The position numbers and the translations under genes were made by a program. A stretch of DNA of 64,000 nucleotides from Pyropia yezoensis. Lineage: Eukaryota > Rhodophyta > Bangiophyceae > Bangiales > Bangiaceae. The DNA lies in contig CM020619.1 of assembly GCA_009829735.1 (NCBI GenBank), positions 28,174,063 through 28,238,062 on the forward strand. Direction: 5' to 3'. Below the pieces are notes generated by a model. That model was not told where the DNA came from, did not search any database, and was given only the letters and a program-made list of their open reading frames with translations. Numbering within the stretch: the stretch's first letter is position 1; each line of letters starts with the position of its first letter. This document shows, in pieces, positions 1 through 11,274 of the stretch.

Positions 1-920
1 ACCCACCGCCGGCGCCCCTTCCCCACCAAGCGCCGCCGCGACGGCCGCCTCTCCCCCTGTAATGGGATCCGCGTACCCCCCCTCCCCCACCAGGAAAGAG
101 GCGTCCCACTCGACCCCCCCCGGCGGCGGGGGCACCCCCCCCGCGCTGACTGCGGCGCCCACTCCGCCTACCACTCGGGGCACGACGGGAACTCGCGCGC
201 CTGCCACCGCCCGCGCGGCCATCTGCGCCCGGCGCGCGGCCGCTGCGGCCGCGGCGGCCGCGTCGGCCGCGTCGGCACGGGCGCGCTCCGAGCGGGCCAG
301 TCGGCACTCACTCGCGGGCCAGTCGGTACCACAGGACACCACGAATTTCCTTTGGCGACCGAAATTTGCCTCAGTGTAGAGGCTGTTTAAATCTGGGCGA
401 ACCGGCTCGTGGCTGACCGCGCTATCGGATCTGTTGTGGACCAGCATAAAAACCAGAGGACCGGCGACCATTGAAACCCTCGGAGCAATATGTGGGAATA
501 GAGTTCATGATATCGGCTCTTGGGAGAGAGTGGGAAAACCTGGTACAGCGTTCCAGGTTCTTTGTCCACAGAGCTGATTCCATCCACCTGTTGTCGGACC
601 CTCCAGACCTCAAGATGCCAGAGCTATTCGGAGCAGCTGTTTTTCAGCACTGCTCGCACCCCGTTTCTTCTTCGTGACCCTATTTTTGTGCCCTGGTCGC
701 ACAACACACGTCTTTTCTTCGCCCTCCCGTTCTCCCGGCCCGCTCCTTGCCACTCTCCCCCCAATGCCGCAACTCGGGCGCCCTTGAGCGTCCTCCCGCA
801 CACTGTCCGGTGCTCTGGTCCAGCCAGCTATCGTCCCGTACTATTCCACCACCACACCCCCCATACCCCGCTCTCGCACAGACATCCCCCGCACACACAT
901 CCCCCGCCTCGACGTCCCTC
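1..920. other. no supported gene; low-complexity DNA
   Basis: The first 370 bases are C-rich and Pro/Ala-codon-like on the plus strand, with a GCGGCC-type run near 230-270. The rest is pyrimidine-rich. Open frames exist but overlap on both strands and look like composition effects. No family signature is recognisable. Confidence 0.5.
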
Positions 921-1367
921 TCAAAAACCCTTCCAATGTGAACCGTCCGTATCAGGGATATACGCGGCGGTGAGCACAAACACATTCGCCGGCGTACGGC
1001 GTAAGAACCGTGGCCGGGTGTACAACAGAGAGTGCCTCATGGGAGTAGGCGTCGGGGACATTGACACCTCCATGGGGATGAAGATCATCAGTCGTTGAAC
1101 TTGGTCTGCAGGGCGTTCGCCCTGATATATGGTGAGCACCTCACCTGCCGGGCTGCCATGGGCTGTCCTGCCCATGGTCAGCCAGCCATTGGCAGGTGGC
1201 TCCACCACGAGAGCGGCGCTGCTCCTTGCCAGGTACTTGTGGTTCACTTGCAAACGCACGCCCTGGCCCCGCTTAGCGGCGGGCGTCTCGCCCGTCCACG
1301 GTGTCACGACCACAGCACCCCCCGGGGACACATCGGCCGTCGGGTGGGGCAAGAAAATAGGCTCCAT
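921..1367 (-). CDS. possible small protein, unrecognised
   Basis: A 148-codon open frame starts with an ATG at 1367 and reads on the minus strand. The predicted product has mixed, protein-like composition (hydrophobic stretch near LMIFIP, then FVLTAAYIP) rather than simple repeats. It shares no clear motif with a family I know. It lies near frames that do form a family (3344-12000) but does not align convincingly with them. It could be an exon, a decayed fragment or chance. Confidence 0.2.
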   Translation of the reverse strand: MEPIFLPHPTADVSPGGAVVVTPWTGETPAAKRGQGVRLQVNHKYLARSSAALVVEPPANGWLTMGRTAHGSPAGEVLTIYQGERPADQVQRLMIFIPMEVSMSPTPTPMRHSLLYTRPRFLRRTPANVFVLTAAYIPDTDGSHWKGF

Positions 1368-3343
1368 GTCGACAGCTCAACTACACACAGCACGAAGATT
1401 CCCAGCGTGTGGACACGGCGCGTGAGTGGGTGTGCCATGGATGAGCGAGGTATGCTCTTCCTCCCCCCCCTCTTCCTCACCCTACCCTCACTATCCACAT
1501 GGCGACTCCCTGTCGAACAAGCTTAACAGCCATGTACGATGATGCCCAACGTCACCACTCCCCACACCATCTCCCAGTCATACATGCACACCCGACCTGT
1601 AGCATGCCAGCCAACCTCCTCCCCACCCTCCCCCCGACAGAACAACGCAATAGGTCCTGCGTACTTTCACGCTCCCAACTCACGTGAGAAACACAGGCCA
1701 AGTCGACACAAGCCGTGTCTGCGCACAAGTGCGGCGCGAACGGGGTTCCTCCGCGAAAAAGAATGGTGAGGACGCGCAGTTCTGGAGATGGCGGTCCGGA
1801 TGCGAGCACGGGGACAGTGCCGCTGCCCTGAAAGAGAGAACAGACAGGTTGGGCGTCAGCGAAGTCGCACCGGTGAGGACCGCACAGTGGATGGCAAGGA
1901 GTCGCTCAGCATCAGCTAGGCACACGCGGCCGGAGGGGGACGTGGGCGACAGTACAGTGGGCGCAAACGAGCCGCGCAGGACCAGCCTGTCACACCGGGC
2001 AGGAGGGGCAGGAGCGGGATGCGGGCGACTGCAGAGTTCGTGGGAGGGAGCCGCGCAGGACCAGCAACCAGCAGACGGCTCCACACCGCGTCCTAAAGGC
2101 AGCGTGCAGCGCGCCCCGCTCGCAGGTCGCCCGCCCTGCAAGCCTATGGCCATATTGCCCGGGCAATGTGGGAGGGGACTGCTCCTGGCTGTGAGTTTGG
2201 GCGCGCACTCCCCCGGCCCCGCCCAACCCCCCCGGACAGTACCGTGGGCGCGGTGACTGCGCTGGCCATGGCTGCCCTGCCGTGCGATTGCGCGCGGTCC
2301 CCGGTGCGCTTGGGCGGGCAAACGTTGGCCGCAGTGTACAATTCGGGATACCTCCGTGGTGTCCCGCGACGAGAGGGGGATGTGGACTGCACAGGTCACG
2401 CAGCCGAATGGGGGGGACAGACTTGAAACGGATGCTGACACACGGTTGCCCTCACAGAAGCGCTGCCCTGCCAGTCCAGTGCCGCTGATTGGCCAGCGTT
2501 TCAGTCGGCACGTAGGTTGCGGCGGCGTGTCGTGCGTTCACAGGCACGTGACGTGTACGCACCGTTTGCTTTGCGATGATTGGCCATTGATGACGCAAGC
2601 TCTTTGAATTTCATTTTCGGTGCGCACAAAGTACCCCCATTCCGTCCAGCCCTCGCGGTCCGTGTCAACGTTGACGCGCCCCTTCCCAGTCGACCGGCCG
2701 GCGTCCGCGTCCGCATGCGCGTTGCGAGAAGGCTCGTGTCTCATCGGGTCATCGTTCAAAGGACCCAAACGGGGAAGTGACGGTGTTGTCCGTGTGGTTG
2801 TCCGTGGACGGTGTGGTTGCGACTGGGCCAGGACGGGGTGGTGGCGGGGGCGGTGGATGGGGCGGCCTCGGCGGGTCTGCAGCGCCAGACGTTCTTCGAG
2901 GAGGCTCCCACCTTGCTCGGCTCCCCTGCGGATAGAGGCTCTGCGATGCGGCTTGGGGGGCGCCGGTAGCGGGTCGTGGCTGAGGATCGGCGTTGGCCCC
3001 GGTGGTGCGGGGAGGCTACCGCCTCGCTCAGTCCTGTGCGGCAGCATCGTGGGCAAAGCGGGGAGGCTACCACATTGCTCGATCCTGCGCGGAGGCGTGG
3101 CGGAGTTTACTGTCGACGTGTGGCCTGTCATAGAAAATGAAGACCCTACCCTTAGGGAACCCCACCCTCCGTACGTCTTATACACATGTCCGTTCCCCCC
3201 CCACCGCGCTTCCGTGGGCCGCACAATGCAGGAAGATATGTCAATGCGAGAGGAGCTGCACGCTTAAAAGGACGGGCGAAGCCCTCCTGCTGCCCTATGC
3301 ACATGCATGTCTCACAGACATCATGAGTCAACGTGTTACCATG
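1368..3343. other. no supported gene
   Basis: Several overlapping frames of up to about 250 codons occur on both strands, all with compositions expected of GC-rich non-coding DNA. None contains a recognisable domain. Nothing else stands out here. Confidence 0.4.
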
Positions 3344-4294
3344 CTAGCAAAAGCCATGCTTGAGCTTGAGCACATCAATCTTCTCTCGTGTCGTCTGCCG
3401 CGGCAGCAGCAAGCGCCAGGCGCCAGGTCCCGAAATGACCGACCCCACACGGTCTGGGGCCAACCTGGAGTTCCATTCAAAAGTCTCGTCCATCACCATT
3501 TCGCGCAGCTGGTCCGCAATGACCGGCAAGGCGGCGTCATCCGCGGCAATCGGGTACGACACGAAGGCCTCCAGGATAGAGACGGAATCCTGCACCAAGC
3601 AACCACGCACCTCCCTGACAGTTCCTGCTCGTGTCGTCTCGGTCGTGCCGTTCCTGTCCCCGTCCTCGTTCTCAAAGTGACGATTGGTAGCACCAATAAA
3701 CATCTTCTTTGAGTACGCGTAGTGCTTGCTTCCAACGGCGTCGTTCGCGTCGGGATTGTCGACGTCAGGGTAGCACATGACGATGTCCACATTGACGCCG
3801 TCCCTGTTGTCAACGTGGTAAAGAACGGCATTGTACAACACACGCCGAAACATCGACCGCCCGTCCACCTGCCGGCGCATGACACACAACTGCAGGGCCT
3901 CGTCGCGCCGGCCGAGGTTGTCCTTTTTCACCGTGGTGTAGCCACGGAACACCTCATGGATGGCTCCTCCCTGGCGTGCATGCATCCGGTCCAAAATGTC
4001 TTGCATGACATCCCCCACTATGGCTTCCGCTTGCTGGCATACCCAAGCATTTTTGTCTGGTCCCCGGTATTCTGGCGGCACCAGAGGAGTGATGACATCT
4101 CCTCGAGACGCCGGGTCGGCCGACAAGCGCATAAAGTTCTTCTTCAGCGCATTCAGCGTTGAGGACAGGACCATGTCCCTCGAAACCGCACGGTCAATTA
4201 AGTCGCAGATGTCCATCATCGGCGTCGACGCAATGTCCATCGCCACGTCGCGGCGTGCACGTGATGGAGAGCGTTTGGTGGGTGCAGACGACAT
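3344..4294 (-). CDS. lineage-specific family protein, member 1
   Basis: This is a 316-residue product if translation starts at the ATG at 4294 (MSSAPTKRSP...). The frame stays open to an ATG at 4465, but the extra 57 residues look non-coding. No known domain is recognised. Two blocks recur in neighbouring genes. The first is a segment with an Arg-Arg/Arg-Ser-rich entry into an aromatic or hydrophobic stretch (SMFRRVLYNAVLYHV). The second is the C-terminal block GPGAWRLLLP, matching GPGDWALLLP in the gene at 11275-11964. This argues for a local, diverged gene family. The function is unknown, and it could be a mobile-element accessory gene. No upstream signal could be assigned. Confidence 0.5.
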   Translation of the reverse strand: MSSAPTKRSPSRARRDVAMDIASTPMMDICDLIDRAVSRDMVLSSTLNALKKNFMRLSADPASRGDVITPLVPPEYRGPDKNAWVCQQAEAIVGDVMQDILDRMHARQGGAIHEVFRGYTTVKKDNLGRRDEALQLCVMRRQVDGRSMFRRVLYNAVLYHVDNRDGVNVDIVMCYPDVDNPDANDAVGSKHYAYSKKMFIGATNRHFENEDGDRNGTTETTRAGTVREVRGCLVQDSVSILEAFVSYPIAADDAALPVIADQLREMVMDETFEWNSRLAPDRVGSVISGPGAWRLLLPRQTTREKIDVLKLKHGFC

Positions 4295-5964
4295 GCGCAG
4301 AGGTGGGGTAATGAGAGCGCAGACAACAGCGCGTGAAGCAGCCAGCAAGTCAGCGCAGCTGTTCAGATTGAGGGTGTGTGGGCGACTGAGGTCAGAACGC
4401 GAGTCGACGCATGGGGTGGGCCGCCTTTTGTACGAGACACAGGTCTGTGCAAGCCGCATGTCCAAGAAACTCTCTTCATAGGGCGACCCCTCTCGGAGAG
4501 GACAGTAAGCGCCCCCCCCTCCCCTCGCACCCTACGACGCACATGGTGCTCCCCGGCCAACGTCCGCCAACCTTTGACACTCGCGTTCTCGTACGCAAAG
4601 AGCACTCGAAAGAACAGACATATCCAGTCACAGGAGATTCATCGCACGGCCTCAGGCAGACGGCGGTCCCCAAGAACAGGTCGCCGTGCAAGGGACACCA
4701 CAGAGCCAAAACCACATTTCGAAGGGAAGACACCTGCCAAGCCGCCTGAGAGACTCTTCGCCAGGGTGTCGCGGAACAGGGGAGGCCATCGCTTCATTCA
4801 GCGCTGGCCTCTTGCGCTGTCTCGGACAGGTAGCCGCTCGATCATCACGTTCTAACGCGACTGGCAAGCGGGGCGAGCGGCTGTATCACGTCAGGGCCGC
4901 TCATTGCCTGTTATGATTATGGGGCAGTTAGACTCCGCGTCAATTCCTTTTTCGGCTGTCTCGTGGCGCTCCCTGACACCGGACGCGTGACCGCTGCCAT
5001 CCAAGAACACGCCATCCCCATGTAGTCCGTGGAGGCAGCTGGCCGCTCCCTCTGATACCAACGGCCATCGGGAACATGGGCCCTTGCTAGGCCGCGCTGT
5101 TCTGTCTTGTCGCCGGTGGCTGGACACGAGAGCGGTGCGCCGTCTCTGTCCGCCAAGGATACTGGAGTCAGCCTGCCGCCCGAGAGCTGCACGCTGCTGA
5201 GGCGCCATCATGATGGTCACCCCCTCAAGCAACGGCCCTCTCTCTCACGGACCTCACTCGAGCGCCTTCCGCACATGTGTGGCGCGCGAGATCGCCGTTT
5301 CGCCTCTGTCAGTGCCGTCGGGGAAGGGGGGGTTGAAGGGCCACGGCGGTGGCGTTGGCGGAGACTGTGAGATTCTAGAAGTCCCGACGCAAGCCCTCCC
5401 TCATCGTTGGTCTGTTGCCTGTGACAATGCCTCGCACTAATCTCGTCCTCTCTTGGGGGTGGATCGAGCAGGCGGGCGGGCGCTTCTGCGTACGGCGTCG
5501 CGGATCCGTGCCAGTCACGGGAGCTGCCATTACGCCGCTCGGTCGGTGGTGCAAGCCCTGGGAGATACAGCTCTTGGTGGCACGCTTCATTTTCACGTGC
5601 GGCGCTCATCAGCCCATCTGGCACCAAGGAGCCACCACCCCCCTTAATATTGAGTGCGGCCGCGGGAGGACAGGTGTGCGCTGGCGCGCTGACCCCCAGA
5701 CGGCACGACCCCGTCGACGCCCGCTCACCTCCTATACACCTGGCCATCTCGGCCTCCCTTCCCATTACGCGTGGTATTGTGGCCGTGACGCTGCGTGGCT
5801 CCGTTGTTGTGGCGGTGACTCTGAGTGGCTCTTGTACTGCGGTGGTGGATCTGTGTTGGCCCGTTGCTTCGACGCTGCGGCTGACTGTGTCCAATACAGG
5901 CGGGCGCCTGGGCGGGCCGCAGCGTTCGCCACAACCTCCAAAGGCGACCGACGAGGACGTGATC
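4295..5964. other. no supported gene
   Basis: No convincing coding region is seen. The frame used by the next gene is open from 5650, but the residues before the ATG at 5965 are simple Val/Ser/Thr-rich text without protein-like features. Confidence 0.4.
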
Positions 5965-6873
5965 ATGTCGGTGACGACGGACGAGGACGCGACGGTGTCG
6001 TCAGCGGAGGACGCGGTCGGCGGCGCGGACCAGGTAGGCGTTGGAATCCGGCAACTCGGCATGCGCAATGACTCTGGCCGCAGCGTGTTACATCTTTGGG
6101 CTCGACTTCTTCCCCCGGGCATGTTCGACGGTCATCGGAGCGCAATGGTAGCCCCTGACGACCTTTTGTTCCATGGCATCACGAAGCGGCTGGTCACCGG
6201 AACGTTTCGCTTGCTGGACGTGTCGCAGAGGAGGCGGGTCGGCGTCTCACTACGTGAGGCGCTGGCAAGGAGCCACTATCCAACGACGACAGTGTACAAC
6301 GCTAAGCTAGACAAGGTGTCAAGTGTCGGCATCTCGGAATGGGCTGCCACGCTGACCGTTTTCGCAACTGTCCTGCGTCGGACGCTGCACAGTGCCACGC
6401 GGAGTGCGACCGCCGCCGTGACGCCGCTGCTGACCGCCATGGAGGTTATTGACTGCTTTTCCGACATGGTTTGCCCCGCATACTTTTTCCCGCGGCTGGA
6501 TATGGACGGCGAGACAGCGTGCCGGGCGCGTTTGTCAACGGCAGACCTGCAGTCGAAAGCGGAGGAGTTCTTCTCGCTCGTTCACGCGGCTTGCTTGCGC
6601 GAGGACGCGGCCGTGAAGGCGTTTGGCATGATGTTGGACACGCCTAACCTCCACCGCCTTCGCGAGCTTGTTGACCATGTTATCCCCGCGCTGTTGCACA
6701 TCCGTCATGCACAGGAGCTGCTCTTTGAAAACGCGCATCAACCTTTAAAACGTGCTGTTCTCTCTGGGAATGGTCGTGCCGACGCTCGGCGGGCCATGGC
6801 GCGATATGTTCATGACGAGCTGGCTGCCAGGCTCAGGCTGGACTTCACGTTCTTCGAAGTCCCTCCTGCGTGA
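5965..6873 (+). CDS. transposase-like C-terminal region
   Basis: This is a 302-residue frame from the ATG at 5965; the frame is open from 5650. The middle has a D-x2-LFHG-x-TKRL block, followed by a segment containing ISEWAATLTVF. The C-terminal third contains LPNL-like text (DTPNLHRLREL) and HIRHAQELLFENAHQPLKRA. This order (Asp/His block, Glu-Trp block, then an HxRHxxEL...HQPLKR block) resembles the post-catalytic part of large eukaryotic DNA transposases such as CACTA-type proteins. That assignment is from memory of the families, not a search. The N-terminal catalytic part is absent upstream, so this is likely a remnant or a 3' exon. It lies among the unrecognised family genes and might belong to the same mobile unit. 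Confidence 0.42.
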   Translation: MSVTTDEDATVSSAEDAVGGADQVGVGIRQLGMRNDSGRSVLHLWARLLPPGMFDGHRSAMVAPDDLLFHGITKRLVTGTFRLLDVSQRRRVGVSLREALARSHYPTTTVYNAKLDKVSSVGISEWAATLTVFATVLRRTLHSATRSATAAVTPLLTAMEVIDCFSDMVCPAYFFPRLDMDGETACRARLSTADLQSKAEEFFSLVHAACLREDAAVKAFGMMLDTPNLHRLRELVDHVIPALLHIRHAQELLFENAHQPLKRAVLSGNGRADARRAMARYVHDELAARLRLDFTFFEVPPA

Positions 6874-7074
6874 ATTGGGCATGCTGGCGTGTCCTCCTGT
6901 CTGTCCCACGCAAGACCGCTGTGGAGCAAGGCCGGCGCCGTCTGGCGGTGCACGACTGGAGCTCTCCCTCAAGCCAGTCTACATCCAAGTGTCGTGCGCA
7001 TTGGCCAGGCCCGCTCCGATCCTGCGTCTCGCATCCGCTGGCGCTGTCGAGCGTCTCGCAGCAGCACGGAGCGT

Positions 7075-7437
7075 ATGCAAGTGAATGATGCCGTATCCGT
7101 CCGCGTCGTGGAGACATGTAGCACTATTACTGTACAGGAAGCGCGCGCTATCGGTAACGGGATGATGGCGTACTTCCAGGTGATAGCGTATTTTACGACG
7201 CGTACTGACACTCCCTCTGCGGTCGTGCACCCATTCATTCCAATCGGAGGCCGGCGCCACCGAGTTGCTACGGATATCTTCTTGTATCTAGCGCTCTCTC
7301 CTGGTGTGCGGCGCGCGCTGGTACTCCATGATTGCCAGCTCTCGTGTGAGATATCAGCGACGGAGGTGTCTCATACTTCAACGAACGTGTGGTTCTTGTT
7401 TAAGCGCCGCCATGGCTACCCTGCTCGCAGCGGTTGA
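7075..7437 (+). CDS. fragment of the local unknown family
   Basis: This is a 120-residue frame from the ATG at 7075. It contains MMAYFQVIAYF followed by an R-x-D-x-PSAVV segment. This lines up by eye with MIAFFFIVLGSRIEL in the 11275-11964 gene and with AVLYHVDNRDGVNVDIV in the 3344-4294 gene. It lacks the N-terminal half and the GPG-x-W-x-LLLP end, so it looks truncated. The function is unknown. Confidence 0.33.
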   Translation: MQVNDAVSVRVVETCSTITVQEARAIGNGMMAYFQVIAYFTTRTDTPSAVVHPFIPIGGRRHRVATDIFLYLALSPGVRRALVLHDCQLSCEISATEVSHTSTNVWFLFKRRHGYPARSG

Positions 7438-7540
7438 GGCAGTATAACTAAGTGGCTCGCGGCTTTTGTCAGGCTGGCAGGGGAAAGACATCGTGGCGCT
7501 TCTCCTGCGCGGTGCTTCTCACACTAAAACGACTGTTGTT

Positions 7541-8584
7541 TTACATGACCTTCGATACCAACGCATGTACGCCCAGCGGTAGAACCTCCATGGTGCAGCA
7601 CGGAATGCTTGCGGTGACCGACCCGCACGCCGCCCCACCCTCCCACGTGTCCATCGACGAGCTCACAATCGTTTCACGCCATGAGATGAAACAAGGGCAC
7701 AATACAGGTATAGCAGGCACCTCTTCGCGTGTCACCATGCTCTCGACCAAGTCGTGCACGTATGCCCTCCGCCGGACATGATACTGCTCCGAATCACGGG
7801 ACGCGACCATCGCGCCCCCACTGTCCAGCACGCGGCTCACAATATAAAACTTCCGACCGTTCTCGCTCGTCACACGCTCTAGCAACGTCCGTGCAGGAGC
7901 TGACCCATCGGCTCGCTTGAAATGCCTGCACATGTTCTCCATCACAACGGGCACCTCTAAGGCCCTCAGTAGAGCCGATGCGCTCGAGAAATGGAGAGTC
8001 CAAACAGGACGAGTCGACCGCCTGCCCGCTGTCCTTGCGGTGTACGCCAGAAAGAGCATCGCCCTGCGCTCGTCTATGCCGCTTCTGGGGAACAGCACGT
8101 CGAGGACGATAGCCGTTTGTTCTTGCCGTGCCCTTCCAGCGAGGGGTCGATTTCCAGGAGGGGCGCGCGCCGGGCATAGCTTCAGGCGATCCAACAGGCG
8201 GTTGGCCAACACTTTCTGGAGCGCCCGTCCTAAGACAAACTCCTCCTGCCGTGCCACTGCTCGAAAGACGTCCAAACCGTGCAGGGCTTGCCGAGAGCCG
8301 CGGAACTCCTCGCGGACAACAGACAGATTGTCTGACAGCTGGGCCTCGCGCAACGCCAGTTCTTGAACTTGGCGCCGAGGGCGCTCAAAACCAGCCACTC
8401 TCACGGACCTGCGAGCTGCCACTGACGGCCGCGCCCCTTCATCAGCGGGTACGAGTGTCATGGCCGCATCGACCGCGGCAGGCGGTGGTGCTACACGTCC
8501 CCCTTCCTCCGCATGCTCCGGTGGCGGCGCGGCTGAGCCAACGTCGGCTGCCGAGATTGTGACAGCTTTACAACGCCGGAGCAA
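7541..8584 (-). CDS. lineage-specific family protein, probable member
   Basis: This is a 347-residue product from the ATG at 8584. It has an Ala/Pro-rich N-terminus of about 80 residues. A probable alpha-helical or coiled segment follows (RQVQELALREAQLSDNL, about 90-130), and then RALQKVLANRLLDRLK. Next comes a block with ERRAMLFLAYTA, which matches the position of the aromatic block in the 3344-4294 and 11275-11964 genes. A later R-H-F motif (NMCRHFKRADG) resembles TNRHFENEDG of the first member. There is no known domain. It is oriented opposite to its nearest neighbours. Confidence 0.42.
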   Translation of the reverse strand: MLRRCKAVTISAADVGSAAPPPEHAEEGGRVAPPPAAVDAAMTLVPADEGARPSVAARRSVRVAGFERPRRQVQELALREAQLSDNLSVVREEFRGSRQALHGLDVFRAVARQEEFVLGRALQKVLANRLLDRLKLCPARAPPGNRPLAGRARQEQTAIVLDVLFPRSGIDERRAMLFLAYTARTAGRRSTRPVWTLHFSSASALLRALEVPVVMENMCRHFKRADGSAPARTLLERVTSENGRKFYIVSRVLDSGGAMVASRDSEQYHVRRRAYVHDLVESMVTREEVPAIPVLCPCFISWRETIVSSSMDTWEGGAACGSVTASIPCCTMEVLPLGVHALVSKVM

Positions 8585-10606
8585 GAGAAGACCGCAGGCA
8601 GCCGAGAAGGGGACAGAAGGATGTCAAACGAGGCGACCACCACATGCCAGCTTCAGTCTGCGTCAGGAAAGCCACCAAGAACCGGGAAAGCCGGCACTCG
8701 CGGCACTTGTGCCACCCAGACAGCCCCAAAAACCACGCCCACAGAACGACAAGTAGCGGCTGTGACGGCGTTACAGGTAGAGTACCAGGAGCTGCGTCTG
8801 TGCCGGCGTTACAGGTAGAGAATGCACATCAGAAGGCAATGGCTAAGGAAGCAAGGCCAGGCACCGGGTCACCTGCGAAGGTAGGGGGGAGGGGACAGTC
8901 CCGGACAGCGGGGGGCAGCACCACGCGTAGATGTCGGCGACAGGAAGAACGGACGCGGCGATAGCGGATACAGTGAGTGCCTTTACGATTGAACTGACGG
9001 CGCCGGCAGAGGCGCTCGTGTGAGAACGCAGATCCAGAGGAATGGTCGCATTGCCCGTAGCCACCGGTCTCCGATCAGGGATTCCTCACGCGACTGCTGC
9101 TGGACCCGCCTGTCCTGTCCCGTGCTCGCTTCCGCGTACACGTGTACTGGCGTGTCTTCCGGTCGCCTTGTCATGCCTTCCACGCATGTCAGCCAATGGG
9201 AAGGCCACAATCCCCGTTTTCATCCCTCGGCGGCGCCCAGCGGCGACTGTCGCTCATGACCCACCTTCATGAGCTAGTCTCTAACCACTAGTCCTCTCGG
9301 AGGCGCTTAGTTGGGCCCCACGTGCACCCCCTCGGACCGCGTCCGGTGGGGGGCATCACGGTGGTACACCTGCGGGTATGTAACAACCCCCCCCCCCCCG
9401 TGGACCCAACTTTCGCTGGTCTGCTCCTTTGGCGGCGCCTGTGTGCACCTCGTGTGCAATTCCCACGCTGGTTCGCGCTACCTGTCTCTTCGCGTGTGCA
9501 CGGGAGAACATGTATGTTTGTCCCCGGTCGACCATGCCCGGCGGCTGTCTTTGCTTTTGTACACCCATGTGCCTGCGGATGTTCTACGCCATCGACGCCC
9601 TATACGACTGGGCCTCGGACCATCTTTCTGAGGGCCAGGTGGTCGATCCTGGGTGTGGTCGCTCGCGTAAGACTCCTTCACACTGTCGTCCGCAGCTCCA
9701 GGCGACAGGCGCCGCTGGTGTTCGCGATGGTCGGCCTCCCGTTCCGTGCTGATACAAATGTCTCACGAGAGGAACCGCCGGCGAACTGCGCTACGCCAAG
9801 AGATGACCCTGTCGGGTGGCATCCTGTCAGCGTGGCCCGTGGTCTACTCCCGCACCGCTCGGTGGCCATGACAGCGATGGCGGGTGTGCGGCCGCGTCCG
9901 CTCACGCCTGACCACGTCTTCTGCCCGCGACTGTCTTGGTGGACCGCGCTTAGAGGTTGCCGAGAAAGGTCACCCTTAGCTGCTTGAGGGGCCCCGGCCC
10001 CGGCTGGGTAACTCTCCGCCACTTGATGCCTCGGTGGTACCCGGTTGCGTATTCGGTGGGCTTCCCCACTTTGGCTGACGGTCGATAGTGTCGGTCGCTC
10101 GTCGCCCCCTTCGCGTTGCCGTGAGACCCATCCGCTGTCCGCCCTACGCGGTAACCGAGGGCAATGCCTGTCGTACATCTCGCTCCTCGCGGATTGCGAC
10201 AGCGGCTCCTGTTTTTCTCCCGCCGCCGCGGGCATAAGGGCACCTCCTGCCAGCTGTCCAACTATGTACGTGCTGCGAGTTGTGTCACTGCCCATCGGCG
10301 GCTGTGAGCGCCCAAGTGCATAACCGCCGCTGTGTGAAGTGTCTGTCATTAACATTGCATACACCTGTACAACATCAACCCCAAGGTATGCCTCGCAAGC
10401 GTGGCCCGTCCAGCTGACCCTCACGACTATTCGAACGATGACGGGCGCAGTCCGGGCAGAGCAGATGCCCGTCGGCAAGTCGGTCGTCGCACAGCTCGAC
10501 CTGTACCCGCTGACACGCGTGCTTCTGGTGCACCATACGAGGAATACCTTGCACGACCTCCATCTGCGGGGCTCCCCGTCAACTGCCGCAGCAAACGCCA
10601 CCCCTC
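8585..10606. other. no supported gene
   Basis: A minus-strand frame of 336 codons (9678-10688) and several plus-strand frames overlap here, but none is protein-like. A C-run lies near 9388-9400. A frame starting near 10401 could be an N-terminal extension of the next gene after a frameshift, but I cannot support it. Confidence 0.35.
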
Positions 10607-11248
10607 TTGCCGGTGGTACATCTACGGGCGGCCGACCCTGGTTCAATCTTTGCTGGCGCCCCGCTGCCGCCGGCGGCTGCCGGCACACACTCTTCGTTTC
10701 ACGATGAGCTGGCGCTGGACATCACGCGCGCTGCTGGTGCACGGCCTGTCACGATGGACAACCTTCTGGGGGTGGAGACAAGGCTGTCGGTGTTGATTCA
10801 CTCGAGATTTGACGCGTTGGTCGACTCCTCAGGTGCTCTGAACGTGATGGTGGGCGCCAAGGTCAAGGAGGAGCTCGAGCTGCATACAGAGCGCCAGCCA
10901 AGTGCCGACTCGCTGGCTGACAGCACCGCGAAGAAAGTGTGCGCCGCTGTCAGGCACACCATTGCGACGACGCCGCAGTTTCGAATTGCTGACCAGATGA
11001 GCAAGGACGAGCTGGTGGTTGCAGCGAGGCGCGCCGCCGGGGGACCCAAGAAGCTGCGGGAGCTCTTCCCAGAGATTTTAGTGAAGCGCATACTCGCGCT
11101 TGTGGAAGGCGCCTCAGACGAGGAGATACTGGACGTCCTCACCATCTCATTCCCAAGCTCGACCAAGAAGGCAAAGACGTTCTCTAACACAGAGTTTGAG
11201 AAGATGGTGCGCGGTGTTGTTCACCAGCTGTACTCCTCAACAAGATAA
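10607..11248 (+). CDS. lineage-specific family gene, 5' part
   Basis: The frame runs to TAA at 11246-11248. The first clear ATG is at 10754 (MDNLLGVETRLSVLI), and the upstream start is uncertain. The product is helical and charged, ending in FEKMVRGVVHQLYSS, which aligns with AEAIVGDVMQDILDRM in the 3344-4294 gene. The homologous sequence continues downstream in another frame (codons ITPKEQRPP... then the 11275 frame). The gene therefore appears to be one unit broken by a small indel near 11225-11245, or to use an unrecognised intron or frameshift. The function is unknown. Confidence 0.48.
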   Translation: MPVVHLRAADPGSIFAGAPLPPAAAGTHSSFHDELALDITRAAGARPVTMDNLLGVETRLSVLIHSRFDALVDSSGALNVMVGAKVKEELELHTERQPSADSLADSTAKKVCAAVRHTIATTPQFRIADQMSKDELVVAARRAAGGPKKLRELFPEILVKRILALVEGASDEEILDVLTISFPSSTKKAKTFSNTEFEKMVRGVVHQLYSSTR

Positions 11249-11274
11249 CGCCCAAGGAGCAGCGACCTCCCCTG

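Noticed and set aside
1680-2441. 253-codon minus-strand frame and opposing 190-codon plus frame
   Set aside because: Both strands are open over the same bases with low-complexity residues; no reason to prefer either.
9678-10688. 336-codon minus-strand frame
   Set aside because: Its composition is that of GC-rich non-coding DNA, there is no motif, and it partly overlaps the start region of the plus-strand gene at 10607-11964, which has homology support.
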